NCBI GenBank assembly: GCA_964625225.1
Contig: CAZVAR010000203.1
Coordinates: 1-5,095, forward strand
DNA: 5,095 bases
Direction: 5' to 3'
Source of the DNA: CAZVAR01 sp964625225
Lineage (GTDB): Bacteria; Pseudomonadota; Alphaproteobacteria; JAJUGE01
A program made the translations under genes and the position numbers. The number at the start of each line of letters is the position of its first letter. Position 1 is the first letter of the stretch. The notes beneath the pieces were generated by a model, which saw nothing but the letters and a program-made list of their open reading frames with translations, had not been told where the DNA came from and did no database searches. Of this stretch, positions 1 to 5,095 are shown in pieces.

Positions 1-377
1 TGGTCCCGCATCTCGTCTCCCTGACGAAAGGCGGCGCGGACTATTCGTTCGAGTGCATCGGCAACGTCACGACGATGCGGCAGGCGCTGGAGTGCTGTCA
101 CAAGGGCTGGGGCGTGTCCGTCATCATCGGCGTCGCCGCGGCGGGCCAGGAGATCTCGACCCGGCCGTTCCAGCTCGTCACCGGCCGCGTGTGGAAGGGC
201 TCGGCCTTCGGCGGCGCGCGTGGCCGCACCGACGTGCCCAAGATCGTCGACTGGTACATGGAAGGGAAGATCAACATCGACGACCTGATCACCCACACGA
301 TGCCGCTTGAGGACATCAATCGCGGCTTCGACCTGATGCATCGAGGCGAGTCGATCCGCAGCATCGTGCTGTACTGA
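1..377 (+). CDS. frmA: Class III alcohol dehydrogenase / S-(hydroxymethyl)glutathione dehydrogenase, C-terminal part
   Basis: Partial gene: the reading frame enters from the left edge (first full codon at 3) and ends at TGA 375-377, giving the last 124 residues of a protein normally about 370 long. The family oxidises S-hydroxymethylglutathione, formed from formaldehyde and glutathione, to S-formylglutathione with NAD+ in the cytosol; it also reduces S-nitrosoglutathione. Seen in the fragment: the FECIGN segment of the coenzyme domain, the HKGWGVSVIIGVA strand-turn, the STRPFQLVTGRVWKGSAFGG block and the C-terminal SIRSIVLY, whose arginine corresponds to the coenzyme-contacting Arg near the end of the class III enzymes. 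Together these closely follow human ADH5 and bacterial FrmA/AdhC. The catalytic zinc ligands and class-specific substrate residues lie outside the window, so the class III assignment rests on overall C-terminal similarity. The next gene is a regulator, not S-formylglutathione hydrolase. The gene symbol varies between species (frmA, adhC, adhI). Confidence 0.93.
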   Translation, partial: VPHLVSLTKGGADYSFECIGNVTTMRQALECCHKGWGVSVIIGVAAAGQEISTRPFQLVTGRVWKGSAFGGARGRTDVPKIVDWYMEGKINIDDLITHTMPLEDINRGFDLMHRGESIRSIVLY

Positions 378-413
378 CGCGGCGGCGCAGCACGCCTCGC
401 GGCGCCGGGGCGT
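377..413 (+). terminator. GC-rich hairpin just after the dehydrogenase stop, possible weak terminator
   Basis: ACGC at 377-380 pairs with GCGT at 410-413 and CGGCGC at 383-388 pairs with GCGCCG at 402-407. A GG/GG mismatch separates the two stem parts, and the loop is 13 bases. It starts on the last base of the dehydrogenase stop codon, where a terminator is expected. No T-run follows, so it is not a classical intrinsic terminator, and GC-rich DNA makes such stems by chance. Confidence 0.25.
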
Positions 414-442
414 ACCCTCCCGCCGATCGTTGCTTGCGACCG

Positions 443-451
443 TGATATGAT
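443..451 (+). promoter_or_regulatory. Extended -10 promoter candidate for the response regulator
   Basis: TGATATGAT contains the TGn extension followed by TATGAT, which matches the sigma-70 -10 consensus at five of six bases. It is one of the few AT-leaning spots in the 147-base gap. No good -35 hexamer lies 16-18 bases upstream, but extended -10 promoters often lack one. Transcription would start near 457-459, leaving a 5' leader of roughly 65 bases before the regulator ATG at 525. This is inference from the motif and position only. Confidence 0.4.
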
Positions 452-524
452 GGTCGAACGAGTGCGATCCCGGCCCGTGGCGGGCGTGCCCGACCCGGCC
501 GGGCGGCGAGCTGAGCGAGGACCG

Positions 525-1214
525 ATGAAGGGCATGCGCACGATCCTCGTCGTCGACGACGACGAGAGTCTCCGCCGGTCGCTGGCGGAGCAGCTTCGGC
601 TGTTCGAGGAGTTCGAGACCGTGGAGACGGAGAACGCGGCGCAGGCGCTGGCCGCGGTCCGCAGTCACCGGATCGACGCGATGCTGCTCGATGTCGGCCT
701 GCCGGACATGGACGGCCGGGAGTTGTGCCGGCTCCTGCGCCGGAACGGCATCACCGTGCCGATCATCATGCTGACCGCCGCGGAGGGCGAGGCCGACACG
801 ATCCTCGGCCTGGAGGCCGGCGCCAACGACTACGTCACCAAGCCCTTCCGGCTGGGCGTGCTCCTGGCGCGCCTGCGCGCCCATCTGCGCCAGCACGAGC
901 AGAGCGACAATGCCGTCTTCACGATCGGCCCCTACAGCTTCCGCCCGAGCTCGAAGCTACTGGTCGATACGGCACGGAACAACAAGATCCGCCTGACCGA
1001 CAAGGAGGCGGCGATCCTCAAATATCTCTACCGGGCCGGCAACCGGGTGATCGGTCGCGAGACGCTGCTGCACGAGGTCTGGGGCTACAATCCCGGCGTC
1101 AACACGCACACGCTGGAGACCCACGTCTACCGCCTGCGGCAGAAGATCGAGCGCGACCCCGGACACGCGGAGATCCTGGTCACGGAAGCCGGCGGCTATC
1201 GACTGGTTCCCTGA
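525..1214 (+). CDS. OmpR-family response regulator (receiver domain plus winged helix), no adjacent kinase
   Basis: A 229-residue two-component transcription regulator, the normal length for the OmpR/PhoB class. The receiver domain (about residues 4-122) has the acidic pair D12/D13, the phospho-accepting aspartate D56 (in LLDVGLPDMDG), the switch threonine T84 and the conserved lysine K106 (in YVTKPF), so it should be phosphorylatable. The winged-helix DNA-binding domain (about 130-229) carries LTDKEAAIL, the recognition helix around THTLETHVYRLRQKIE (194-209) and the wing ending GGYRLVP. I start it at ATG 525, with GAGG four to five bases upstream. The in-frame ATG at 447 would add 26 arginine- and proline-rich residues not seen in the family, and it lies inside a promoter candidate. 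No sensor kinase is visible on either side. The C-terminal domain reminds me of the conserved alphaproteobacterial CenR/OtpR type, but I cannot confirm that, so no symbol is given. The 3' end overlaps the convergent transporter gene by 19 bases. Confidence 0.93.
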   Translation: MKGMRTILVVDDDESLRRSLAEQLRLFEEFETVETENAAQALAAVRSHRIDAMLLDVGLPDMDGRELCRLLRRNGITVPIIMLTAAEGEADTILGLEAGANDYVTKPFRLGVLLARLRAHLRQHEQSDNAVFTIGPYSFRPSSKLLVDTARNNKIRLTDKEAAILKYLYRAGNRVIGRETLLHEVWGYNPGVNTHTLETHVYRLRQKIERDPGHAEILVTEAGGYRLVP

Positions 1215-2407
1215 AGCCGCGTCTGCACCACGAGCAGCGCCGCCATGCCGGCCGCGCCGAGGCTGACCACGGCGAAGATCGGTGCCGTTGCGCTCCACGA
1301 GCCGAGCTGCTTGAAGGCCGCGGCCATCAACACGGGACCGATCAGCACGCCGAGCGAGCGGCCGAGATGGAGCAGGCCGAAGGCGCCGGCACCGGCCCGC
1401 GCCGTACCGAGGATCGTCGCCGGGGCCGCGAACAGGCAGGTCGGCGTGATGCCGGCGATGAGGCCGTAGATGATCAGAACGGTGAGGCTACCGGCATTGG
1501 CCGCCGCCTGCGGCAGGTGCCACCAGAAGACGCTCTGCCCGGCCAGGACGGTGACCATCAGCGCCGGCAGCGAGGCACCGGCGCGCAGGATCGCGCCACC
1601 GATCAGATTGCCGAACAGCAGGAGCAGCACCGGCAGCGTATAGACGGTGACGGCCCGCGCCGGGTCGAATCCGAATTCGGCGACCAGGAACTCGGGCGTC
1701 CAGGTCAGGAACGCGAACATCTGCGTCGACCAGAGAGTGAAGGTCCCGGCGACCAGCCAGAGGCTGAGCCGCTCCGCCGCGCCCGGTTCGGCCGCCGGCC
1801 CGGCAGCGGGGCCGGCGGGCGCGCCGAGCCGGAAGGACAGACGACCGCCGCGCTCGAGGCGCCAGGCCCAGGCGGCGGTCAGCACTGTCAACGCGAGCGC
1901 GATCCACCAGAGCGGCGCCCAGGCGCCGCGGGCGAGGATCGGCGGCGCCAGCAGGTTCGCAAGGAGCTGGCCGCCGGGAATCCAGGCCGCCACCAGCGCG
2001 GCCGCGATCGGCAGATGCCGCGGGCTGATGCTGAGATTGGCGAACACCGAGCAGAGGATGGCCAGAATGATGAAGCCCACCCCCTCGAGGCCGCGCCCGA
2101 ACAGCACCAGCGCCCCGCTCTCCGGCCACTGCAGCATGACGAGATCGCCGACGGCGAACAGACCGAAGGCGGCGGCGAGGAACGGCCCGGCCCCATGCCG
2201 CTGCATCGCCTGGCCGAGATGGAGCGAGAAGACGAGCCCGGCGACCGCGTAGACCGACATGAAGCCGCCGGCGAGGGTCGGGTCGTAATTGTACCGGTCC
2301 AGCAGCAGAGGCAGCGCCGGCGGCAGCTTGAACTGCTGGAACGCCGCCAGCACGCCGAGCCAGACGCCGAATGCCACCCCGGTCCAGTCGGTTTCCCTAC
2401 GAGCCAT
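1196..2407 (-). CDS. Major facilitator superfamily transporter, 12 predicted membrane helices
   Basis: A 403-residue inner-membrane secondary transporter, a usual MFS length. About twelve hydrophobic segments can be read, six on each side of a proline/alanine-rich, charged central loop (about residues 185-215, containing AGPAAGPAAEPG), as expected for the two six-helix MFS halves. The loop between helices 2 and 3, normally GxxxDRxGRR, is degenerate here (LGQAMQRHG, about 64-72). LFGRGLEGVGF in helix 4 and LLHLGRSLGVLIGP in helix 11 resemble helix motifs of drug- or metabolite-type MFS carriers. The substrate is not recognisable. Start: ATG 2407-2405 is chosen, but TTG 2410-2408 lies directly before it; the Shine-Dalgarno AGAAGGA (2426-2420 on this strand) is 12 bases from ATG and 9 from TTG, so TTG is a real alternative that adds one residue. 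The gene is divergent from the hydrolase gene and convergent with the response regulator, with a 19-base overlap at the 3' ends. Stop TAG. Confidence 0.9.
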   Translation of the reverse strand: MARRETDWTGVAFGVWLGVLAAFQQFKLPPALPLLLDRYNYDPTLAGGFMSVYAVAGLVFSLHLGQAMQRHGAGPFLAAAFGLFAVGDLVMLQWPESGALVLFGRGLEGVGFIILAILCSVFANLSISPRHLPIAAALVAAWIPGGQLLANLLAPPILARGAWAPLWWIALALTVLTAAWAWRLERGGRLSFRLGAPAGPAAGPAAEPGAAERLSLWLVAGTFTLWSTQMFAFLTWTPEFLVAEFGFDPARAVTVYTLPVLLLLFGNLIGGAILRAGASLPALMVTVLAGQSVFWWHLPQAAANAGSLTVLIIYGLIAGITPTCLFAAPATILGTARAGAGAFGLLHLGRSLGVLIGPVLMAAAFKQLGSWSATAPIFAVVSLGAAGMAALLVVQTRLQGTSR

Positions 2408-2413
2408 CAACTG

Positions 2414-2431
2414 CTGTGATCCTTCTCACAG
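2414..2431. promoter_or_regulatory. Perfect CRP-type palindrome TGTGA-N6-TCACA, overlapping the transporter ribosome-binding site
   Basis: CTGTGATCCTTCTCACAG is a perfect 6-base inverted repeat around a 6-base centre, and its core matches the CRP-family operator consensus TGTGA-N6-TCACA at all ten fixed bases. It lies in the only divergent intergenic region of the window, between the transporter (-) and the hydrolase (+). On the minus strand the centre is GAAGGA, the Shine-Dalgarno sequence of the transporter, so in mRNA the same sequence can form a short hairpin with the ribosome-binding site in its loop. A bound CRP/FNR-family protein here would sit in or near the transporter's leader and could repress it. 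The site could also serve the hydrolase promoter. The role is inferred; the palindrome itself is seen directly. Confidence 0.5.
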
Positions 2432-2453
2432 GACTGCGGAATTTCGGTCGCGC

Positions 2454-2470
2454 GGCCCGCGGATCGGGCC
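2454..2470. repeat. Perfect 6-base inverted repeat in the divergent intergenic region
   Basis: GGCCCG (2454-2459) and CGGGCC (2465-2470) are exact reverse complements around the loop CGGAT. The repeat sits directly before the AT-rich TAAATAAGG at 2471-2479 and upstream of the hydrolase start. It could be a second operator or simply a GC-rich chance hairpin. Neither strand has a T-run after it, so it is not an intrinsic terminator. Confidence 0.35.
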
Positions 2471-2476
2471 TAAATA
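2471..2476 (+). promoter_or_regulatory. Weak -10 candidate for the hydrolase-methyltransferase pair
   Basis: TAAATA is the most AT-rich hexamer in the gap upstream of the hydrolase and would place transcription start near 2483, about 28 bases before GTG 2511. It matches only three of six -10 consensus bases, and no recognisable -35 lies 17 bases upstream. It may therefore need an activator or may be wrong. With this start, the centre of the CRP-type palindrome would be about 61 bases upstream. Confidence 0.2.
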
Positions 2477-2500
2477 AGGGAGTTTGCCGTCGAGATTCGT

Positions 2501-2506
2501 AGGAGG
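2501..2506 (+). promoter_or_regulatory. Ribosome-binding site AGGAGG that decides the hydrolase start
   Basis: AGGAGG is a perfect Shine-Dalgarno core, four bases before GTG 2511. The in-frame upstream TTG at 2484 has only AAGGGAG almost touching it, which is too close. This favours GTG 2511 as the start. Confidence 0.65.
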
Positions 2507-2510
2507 CCGC

Positions 2511-3344
2511 GTGGCGCGCGGGGACAGTTTCCGCGTCAAGTTCTGGGGTGTTCGCGGTAGCATAGCCTCCCCCGGGGCGTCGACGCTTCGCTACGGCGGC
2601 AACACGGCTTGCGTCGAGATGCGGTGCGGGCAGTGTCTGATCGTGTTCGACGCCGGCACCGGACTGCGGCCGCTCGGCAGCATGCTGGCGCAGGACGGCC
2701 CGGTCAGCGGCGATCTCTATCTCACGCACACCCATTTCGACCATATCTGCGGCCTGCCGTTCTTCGCGCCGGCCTTCAACCCGGACAGCCATCTGCGCAT
2801 CTGGGCCGGTCATCTGGCGCCGGAAAGCAATCTCTGCGACGCGCTGCGCAGCATGATGCGCCCGCCGCTGTTCCCGGTGCCGATCGAAATCTTCCGCGCC
2901 AAGATCGACTATATCGACTTCCGGGTCGGCGAGGTGCTGCGGCCGCATCCGGACGTGACCATCCGCACGGCGCTGCTGAACCACCCCGACCGGGCGACCG
3001 GATACCGGGTCGAGTTCGGCGGCAAGGCGGTCTGCTATGTGACCGACACGGGCCACGTTCCGGGCCACCCGGACGCCAACGTCCTGAACCTAATCCGTGA
3101 CGCGGACATCGTCATTTACGACGCGATGTTCACCGAGGAGGAGTTCCGGGCACGCGCGACCTGGGGCCACTCCACCTGGAACGAGGGCGTCCGGCTCTGC
3201 GAGGCGGCGGGCGCGAAGCGGCTCGTTCTGTTCCATCACGACCCGGAGCGCGACGATGCGGCGCTCGACGCGATCGCGGCCGAACTCGAGGCCGCGCGGC
3301 CGGGCTCCCTGGTCGCCAGGGAAGGCATGGTTCTGACCCCGTGA
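2511..3344 (+). CDS. Metallo-beta-lactamase-fold hydrolase (RNase Z / PhnP-like superfamily)
   Basis: A 277-residue predicted cytosolic metal-dependent hydrolase starting at GTG 2511 behind AGGAGG; starting at TTG 2484 instead would add nine residues. No signal peptide or membrane segment is visible. The metal-binding signature THTHFDH gives H73, H75, D77 and H78. Further likely ligands are H158 (LLNHPD), D179 (YVTDTGH) and H242 or H243 (LFHHDP), in the order expected for the phosphodiesterase-like branch of this fold (Lactamase_B_2 type). The N-terminal FWGVRGSIASPG, followed by RYGGNTACVEM and DAGTG, is typical of a widespread bacterial group of unknown substrate. The WGHST motif near H220 also belongs to that group. 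PhnP (cyclic phosphodiesterase) and RNase Z are relatives, but there are no phosphonate genes here and no RNase Z exosite arm was recognised, so neither name is justified. Its stop overlaps the start of the methyltransferase, implying joint expression. Confidence 0.9.
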   Translation: MARGDSFRVKFWGVRGSIASPGASTLRYGGNTACVEMRCGQCLIVFDAGTGLRPLGSMLAQDGPVSGDLYLTHTHFDHICGLPFFAPAFNPDSHLRIWAGHLAPESNLCDALRSMMRPPLFPVPIEIFRAKIDYIDFRVGEVLRPHPDVTIRTALLNHPDRATGYRVEFGGKAVCYVTDTGHVPGHPDANVLNLIRDADIVIYDAMFTEEEFRARATWGHSTWNEGVRLCEAAGAKRLVLFHHDPERDDAALDAIAAELEAARPGSLVAREGMVLTP

Positions 3345-4204
3345 GGCGGCGCCGGCTGCGGCTCGGCCTTGCGACCCTGCTCGGCCTGGCGGAGCGCGGC
3401 ATCTTCATCCCCTACCGTTATGCCGCCGATCTGCCCCGACCAGGGGTGCGGCCGGGATATGCGGCGATCGAGACCCTGTTCCGCGGCCGCGAACCGGCCT
3501 TCCGGGACATGCTCCGGGCCGTCGACGACCATGCCGATTCCCTGCTGGCGATCGGGAGCGCACCGCCGCCGGAACCCCGCTGGACGCAGGACTGGTTCCC
3601 TCGTCTGGACGCCGCGGCGGCGTACACCATGGTGCGCAGGCTGCAGCCGCAACGGATCGTGGAGATCGGCAGCGGCCACTCGACACGGTTCGTCCTGCGC
3701 GCGCTCGCGGACGGCGGGATCGACGCGCAGGTCGTTGCGATCGACCCGGCGCCGCGGGCCGACCTCGCCGGGCTCGCCGACCGCCTCGACCTGCGCCGCT
3801 GCACGGTGCAGGCGGCAGGCACGGAGCCGTTCGCGGCGCTCGCCGCCGACGACCTGCTGCTGATCGATTCGAGCCACATCCTGATGCCGGGCACGGACGT
3901 CGACATGCTGGTCAACCGGATCCTTCCGGCCATGCCCGCGGGCATCGTCGTACAGTTCCACGACATGTTCCTGCCGGACGACTATCCGGCGGAGTGGGCG
4001 TGGCGGGGCTACAACGAGCAGCTCGCCGTCGCCGCGCTGCTGACCGGAGGCGGGTTCGAGCCGCTGTTCGCGAGCCACTATGCCATCACCCGCATGCGGG
4101 AGGAGGTCGAGGCAACGGTCATCGGCCGTCTTCCGCTCGTCGCGGGAGCCCACGAATCGGGCCTGTGGCTGCGCAAGCGCGCGGCCCCTCTCGCGAGGAT
4201 TTGA
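3341..4204 (+). CDS. Class I SAM-dependent methyltransferase (Methyltransf_24-like), translationally coupled to the hydrolase
   Basis: A 287-residue protein. GTG 3341-3343 overlaps the hydrolase stop (GTGA, 4 bases). The nearest purine-rich Shine-Dalgarno-like run (AGGGAAGG, 3318-3325) is about 15 bases away, so reinitiation after the upstream stop is the likely way it is translated. The Rossmann-type core begins near residue 104: motif I is VEIGSGHST (107-115), the acidic residue after beta-2 is D135 (VVAIDPAP), then come LLLIDSSH (D176, H179) and VVQFHDMF (H207, D208). The DxSH and HD pair is characteristic of Methyltransf_24-type enzymes, some of which bind a metal there. An N-terminal extension of about 100 residues, with basic residues 2-7 followed by GIFIPYRYA and QDWFPRLDAAAAY, looks family-specific and may shape the substrate site. 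The acceptor substrate is unknown. A small-molecule or glycan O-methyltransferase is possible, but that is inference. The downstream gene is convergent. Confidence 0.88.
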   Translation: MRRRRLRLGLATLLGLAERGIFIPYRYAADLPRPGVRPGYAAIETLFRGREPAFRDMLRAVDDHADSLLAIGSAPPPEPRWTQDWFPRLDAAAAYTMVRRLQPQRIVEIGSGHSTRFVLRALADGGIDAQVVAIDPAPRADLAGLADRLDLRRCTVQAAGTEPFAALAADDLLLIDSSHILMPGTDVDMLVNRILPAMPAGIVVQFHDMFLPDDYPAEWAWRGYNEQLAVAALLTGGGFEPLFASHYAITRMREEVEATVIGRLPLVAGAHESGLWLRKRAAPLARI

Positions 4205-4205
4205 A

Positions 4206-4238
4206 GCCCCCGGGCCCGCAGGCGGCCCGCGCCGGGGC
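4206..4238. terminator. GC-rich hairpin between convergent methyltransferase and permease genes
   Basis: GCCCC (4206-4210) pairs with GGGGC (4234-4238), and CGGGCC (4211-4216) pairs with GGCCCG (4224-4229). A four-base bulge CGCC interrupts one side and the loop is seven bases. It begins two bases after the methyltransferase stop, within the 82-base gap between two converging genes, where a bidirectional terminator is expected. Neither strand shows a T-run after the stem, so termination is uncertain. The rest of the gap to 4286 shows nothing recognisable. Confidence 0.35.
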
Positions 4239-4286
4239 CTTCGGTCGAGGGGGAAACCGGGATGCTGCGGCGGCGGCCGATCGCGC

Positions 4287-5095
4287 TTATCGATACGGGT
4301 CCGCGGCGTCGCGGAGACCGTCGCCCAGGAAGTTGAACGCCAGGACGGTCACGATCACCGGGATGACCGGAAGCATCAGCCAGGGATAGAGAACCACGGC
4401 GTTGATGTTCTGTGCCTCCGTCAGGAGCACGCCCCAGCTCGTGATCGGTGGCCGCAGCCCGAGCCCGAGAAAGGACAGCGCGGTCTCGCCGAGAATCATT
4501 CCGGGGATCGACAGCGTCGCCGACGCGATCAGGTGACTGGCGAAGCTCGGCAGAAGGTGCCGTCCGATGATGCGCCGCGGGCTGGCGCCCATCAGCACGG
4601 CCGCCGTCGTGAAGTCCTCCTCGCGCAGGGCCAGCAGCTTCGAGCGCACGGCACGGGCCAAGCCGGTCCAATCCAGCAATCCCAGAATGATGGTGATCCC
4701 GAAATAGATCAGGATCGGGCTCCAGGTGACCGGCAGGGCAGCCGACAGCGCCATCCACAGCGGCCGTTCCGGAAACGAGCGGATCACCTCGATCGAGCGC
4801 TGGGTGATGCTGTCCACCCAGCCGCCGTAATAGCCGGCGAGGCCGCCGATCACGATGCCGAGTGTGAAGCTGATCGCGATCCCGATCAGGCCGACGGTCA
4901 GCGAGATCCGGGTGCCGTAGATGATCCGCGACAGCATGTCCCGCCCCAGCCGGTCGGTGCCGAGCAGGAACAGCGTGCCGCCCTCGCTCGGGCAGATCAG
5001 GTGAAAGCGGGCCGGGACCAGACCCCAGAAACGGTACGTGTCGCCGCGGCAGAAGAAGCGGATCGGATGGACCTGGCTGTGGTCCTCCGTATAAA
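4287..5095 (-). CDS. ABC transporter permease, DppC/OppC type (binding-protein-dependent), N-terminus beyond the window
   Basis: Partial gene: 268 residues are visible, ending at TAA 4289-4287, and the frame stays open to the right edge. It is one of two inner-membrane permease subunits of a peptide/nickel-type ABC importer, working with a partner permease, ATPases and a periplasmic binding protein. Seen: LGTDRLGRD (visible residues 44-52), the hallmark of the C-type permease, followed by several membrane helices. The EAA loop that docks the ATPase lies around visible residues 159-183 (EEDFTTAAVLMGAS then RHLLP). Then come GETALSFLGLGLRPP (202-216) and the C-terminal FNFLGDGLRDAADPYR. The segment before LGTDRLGRD (HPIRFFCRGDTYRFWGLVP) matches a DppC/OppC subgroup with a long periplasmic insert after the first helix. 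An ATG at 4937 exists but is internal, because it falls after the LGTDRLGRD motif. The substrate is not predictable. No gene follows it on this strand before the convergent methyltransferase. Confidence 0.93.
   Translation of the reverse strand, partial: YTEDHSQVHPIRFFCRGDTYRFWGLVPARFHLICPSEGGTLFLLGTDRLGRDMLSRIIYGTRISLTVGLIGIAISFTLGIVIGGLAGYYGGWVDSITQRSIEVIRSFPERPLWMALSAALPVTWSPILIYFGITIILGLLDWTGLARAVRSKLLALREEDFTTAAVLMGASPRRIIGRHLLPSFASHLIASATLSIPGMILGETALSFLGLGLRPPITSWGVLLTEAQNINAVVLYPWLMLPVIPVIVTVLAFNFLGDGLRDAADPYR

Noticed and set aside
98..541. A 147-residue open frame on the minus strand across the dehydrogenase end and the intergenic gap.
   Set aside because: It is Arg/Pro/Ser-rich, without domains, and opposite a clearly conserved dehydrogenase C-terminus.
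1912..1929. A perfect 8-base inverted repeat, GCGGCGCC-CA-GGCGCCGC, inside the transporter gene.
   Set aside because: It lies in coding sequence and is explained by GC-rich codons for Arg-Gly-Ala-Trp-Ala-Pro; nothing suggests a separate function.
725..2419. A 564-residue open frame on the plus strand, antisense to the whole transporter gene and starting inside the response regulator.
   Set aside because: Its product is a mixture rich in Arg, Gln, Glu, Ala and Pro without domains, typical of out-of-phase reading in GC-rich DNA. It crosses two well-supported genes, and the opposite strand encodes a convincing 12-helix protein.
2484..2510. TTG at 2484 as the start of the hydrolase.
   Set aside because: The purine-rich AAGGGAG lies almost against it, while AGGAGG is placed four bases before the in-frame GTG 2511. 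The extra nine residues have no support, and the TTG lies close to the presumed transcription start.
2397..3068. A 223-residue open frame on the minus strand opposite the hydrolase and through the divergent control region.
   Set aside because: There is no recognisable domain, it covers the control region, and it lies opposite a gene with a full set of metal-binding residues.
3236..4153. A 305-residue open frame on the minus strand opposite the methyltransferase.
   Set aside because: The product is Arg-rich and lacks motifs, whereas the plus strand carries clear methyltransferase motifs. It is a GC-rich shadow frame.

Overview
This is a strongly GC-rich window whose genes look alphaproteobacterial, possibly from the order Rhodospirillales. 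That placement rests on protein character and composition alone; there is no rRNA or other marker gene. Nothing in it is an obvious phage, transposon, CRISPR array or RNA gene. It reads as ordinary chromosomal sequence with two genes cut by the window edges, and coding density is high: no gap exceeds about 150 bases.

Layout, left to right. (1) Positions 3-377 (+) are the C-terminal third of a class III alcohol dehydrogenase, i.e. S-(hydroxymethyl)glutathione dehydrogenase, the glutathione-dependent formaldehyde oxidation enzyme. (2) A 147-base gap holds a GC-rich hairpin and an extended -10 promoter candidate. It leads into an OmpR-type response regulator (525-1214, +) with no histidine kinase next to it. 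(3) A 12-helix MFS transporter (1196-2407, -) runs towards the regulator, and the two reading frames overlap by 19 bases at their 3' ends. (4) The only divergent intergenic region (2408-2510) carries a perfect TGTGA-N6-TCACA palindrome, which is CRP-type. It also holds the Shine-Dalgarno sequence of the transporter in its centre. A second perfect inverted repeat lies beside it. (5) A metallo-beta-lactamase-fold hydrolase (2511-3344, +) and a class I SAM-dependent methyltransferase (3341-4204, +) overlap in a GTGA junction and form a translationally coupled pair. (6) A DppC/OppC-type ABC permease (4287 to the right edge, -) converges on the methyltransferase. Its N-terminus lies outside the window.

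The genes do not form one pathway. The glutathione-dependent dehydrogenase, the orphan regulator, the exporter-like MFS protein, the hydrolase-methyltransferase pair and the peptide-type permease look like five separate transcription units. The least explained and most interesting parts are the divergent control region at 2408-2510 and the hydrolase-methyltransferase pair, whose substrates cannot be read from sequence. I did not find convincing evidence of a wholly new system.
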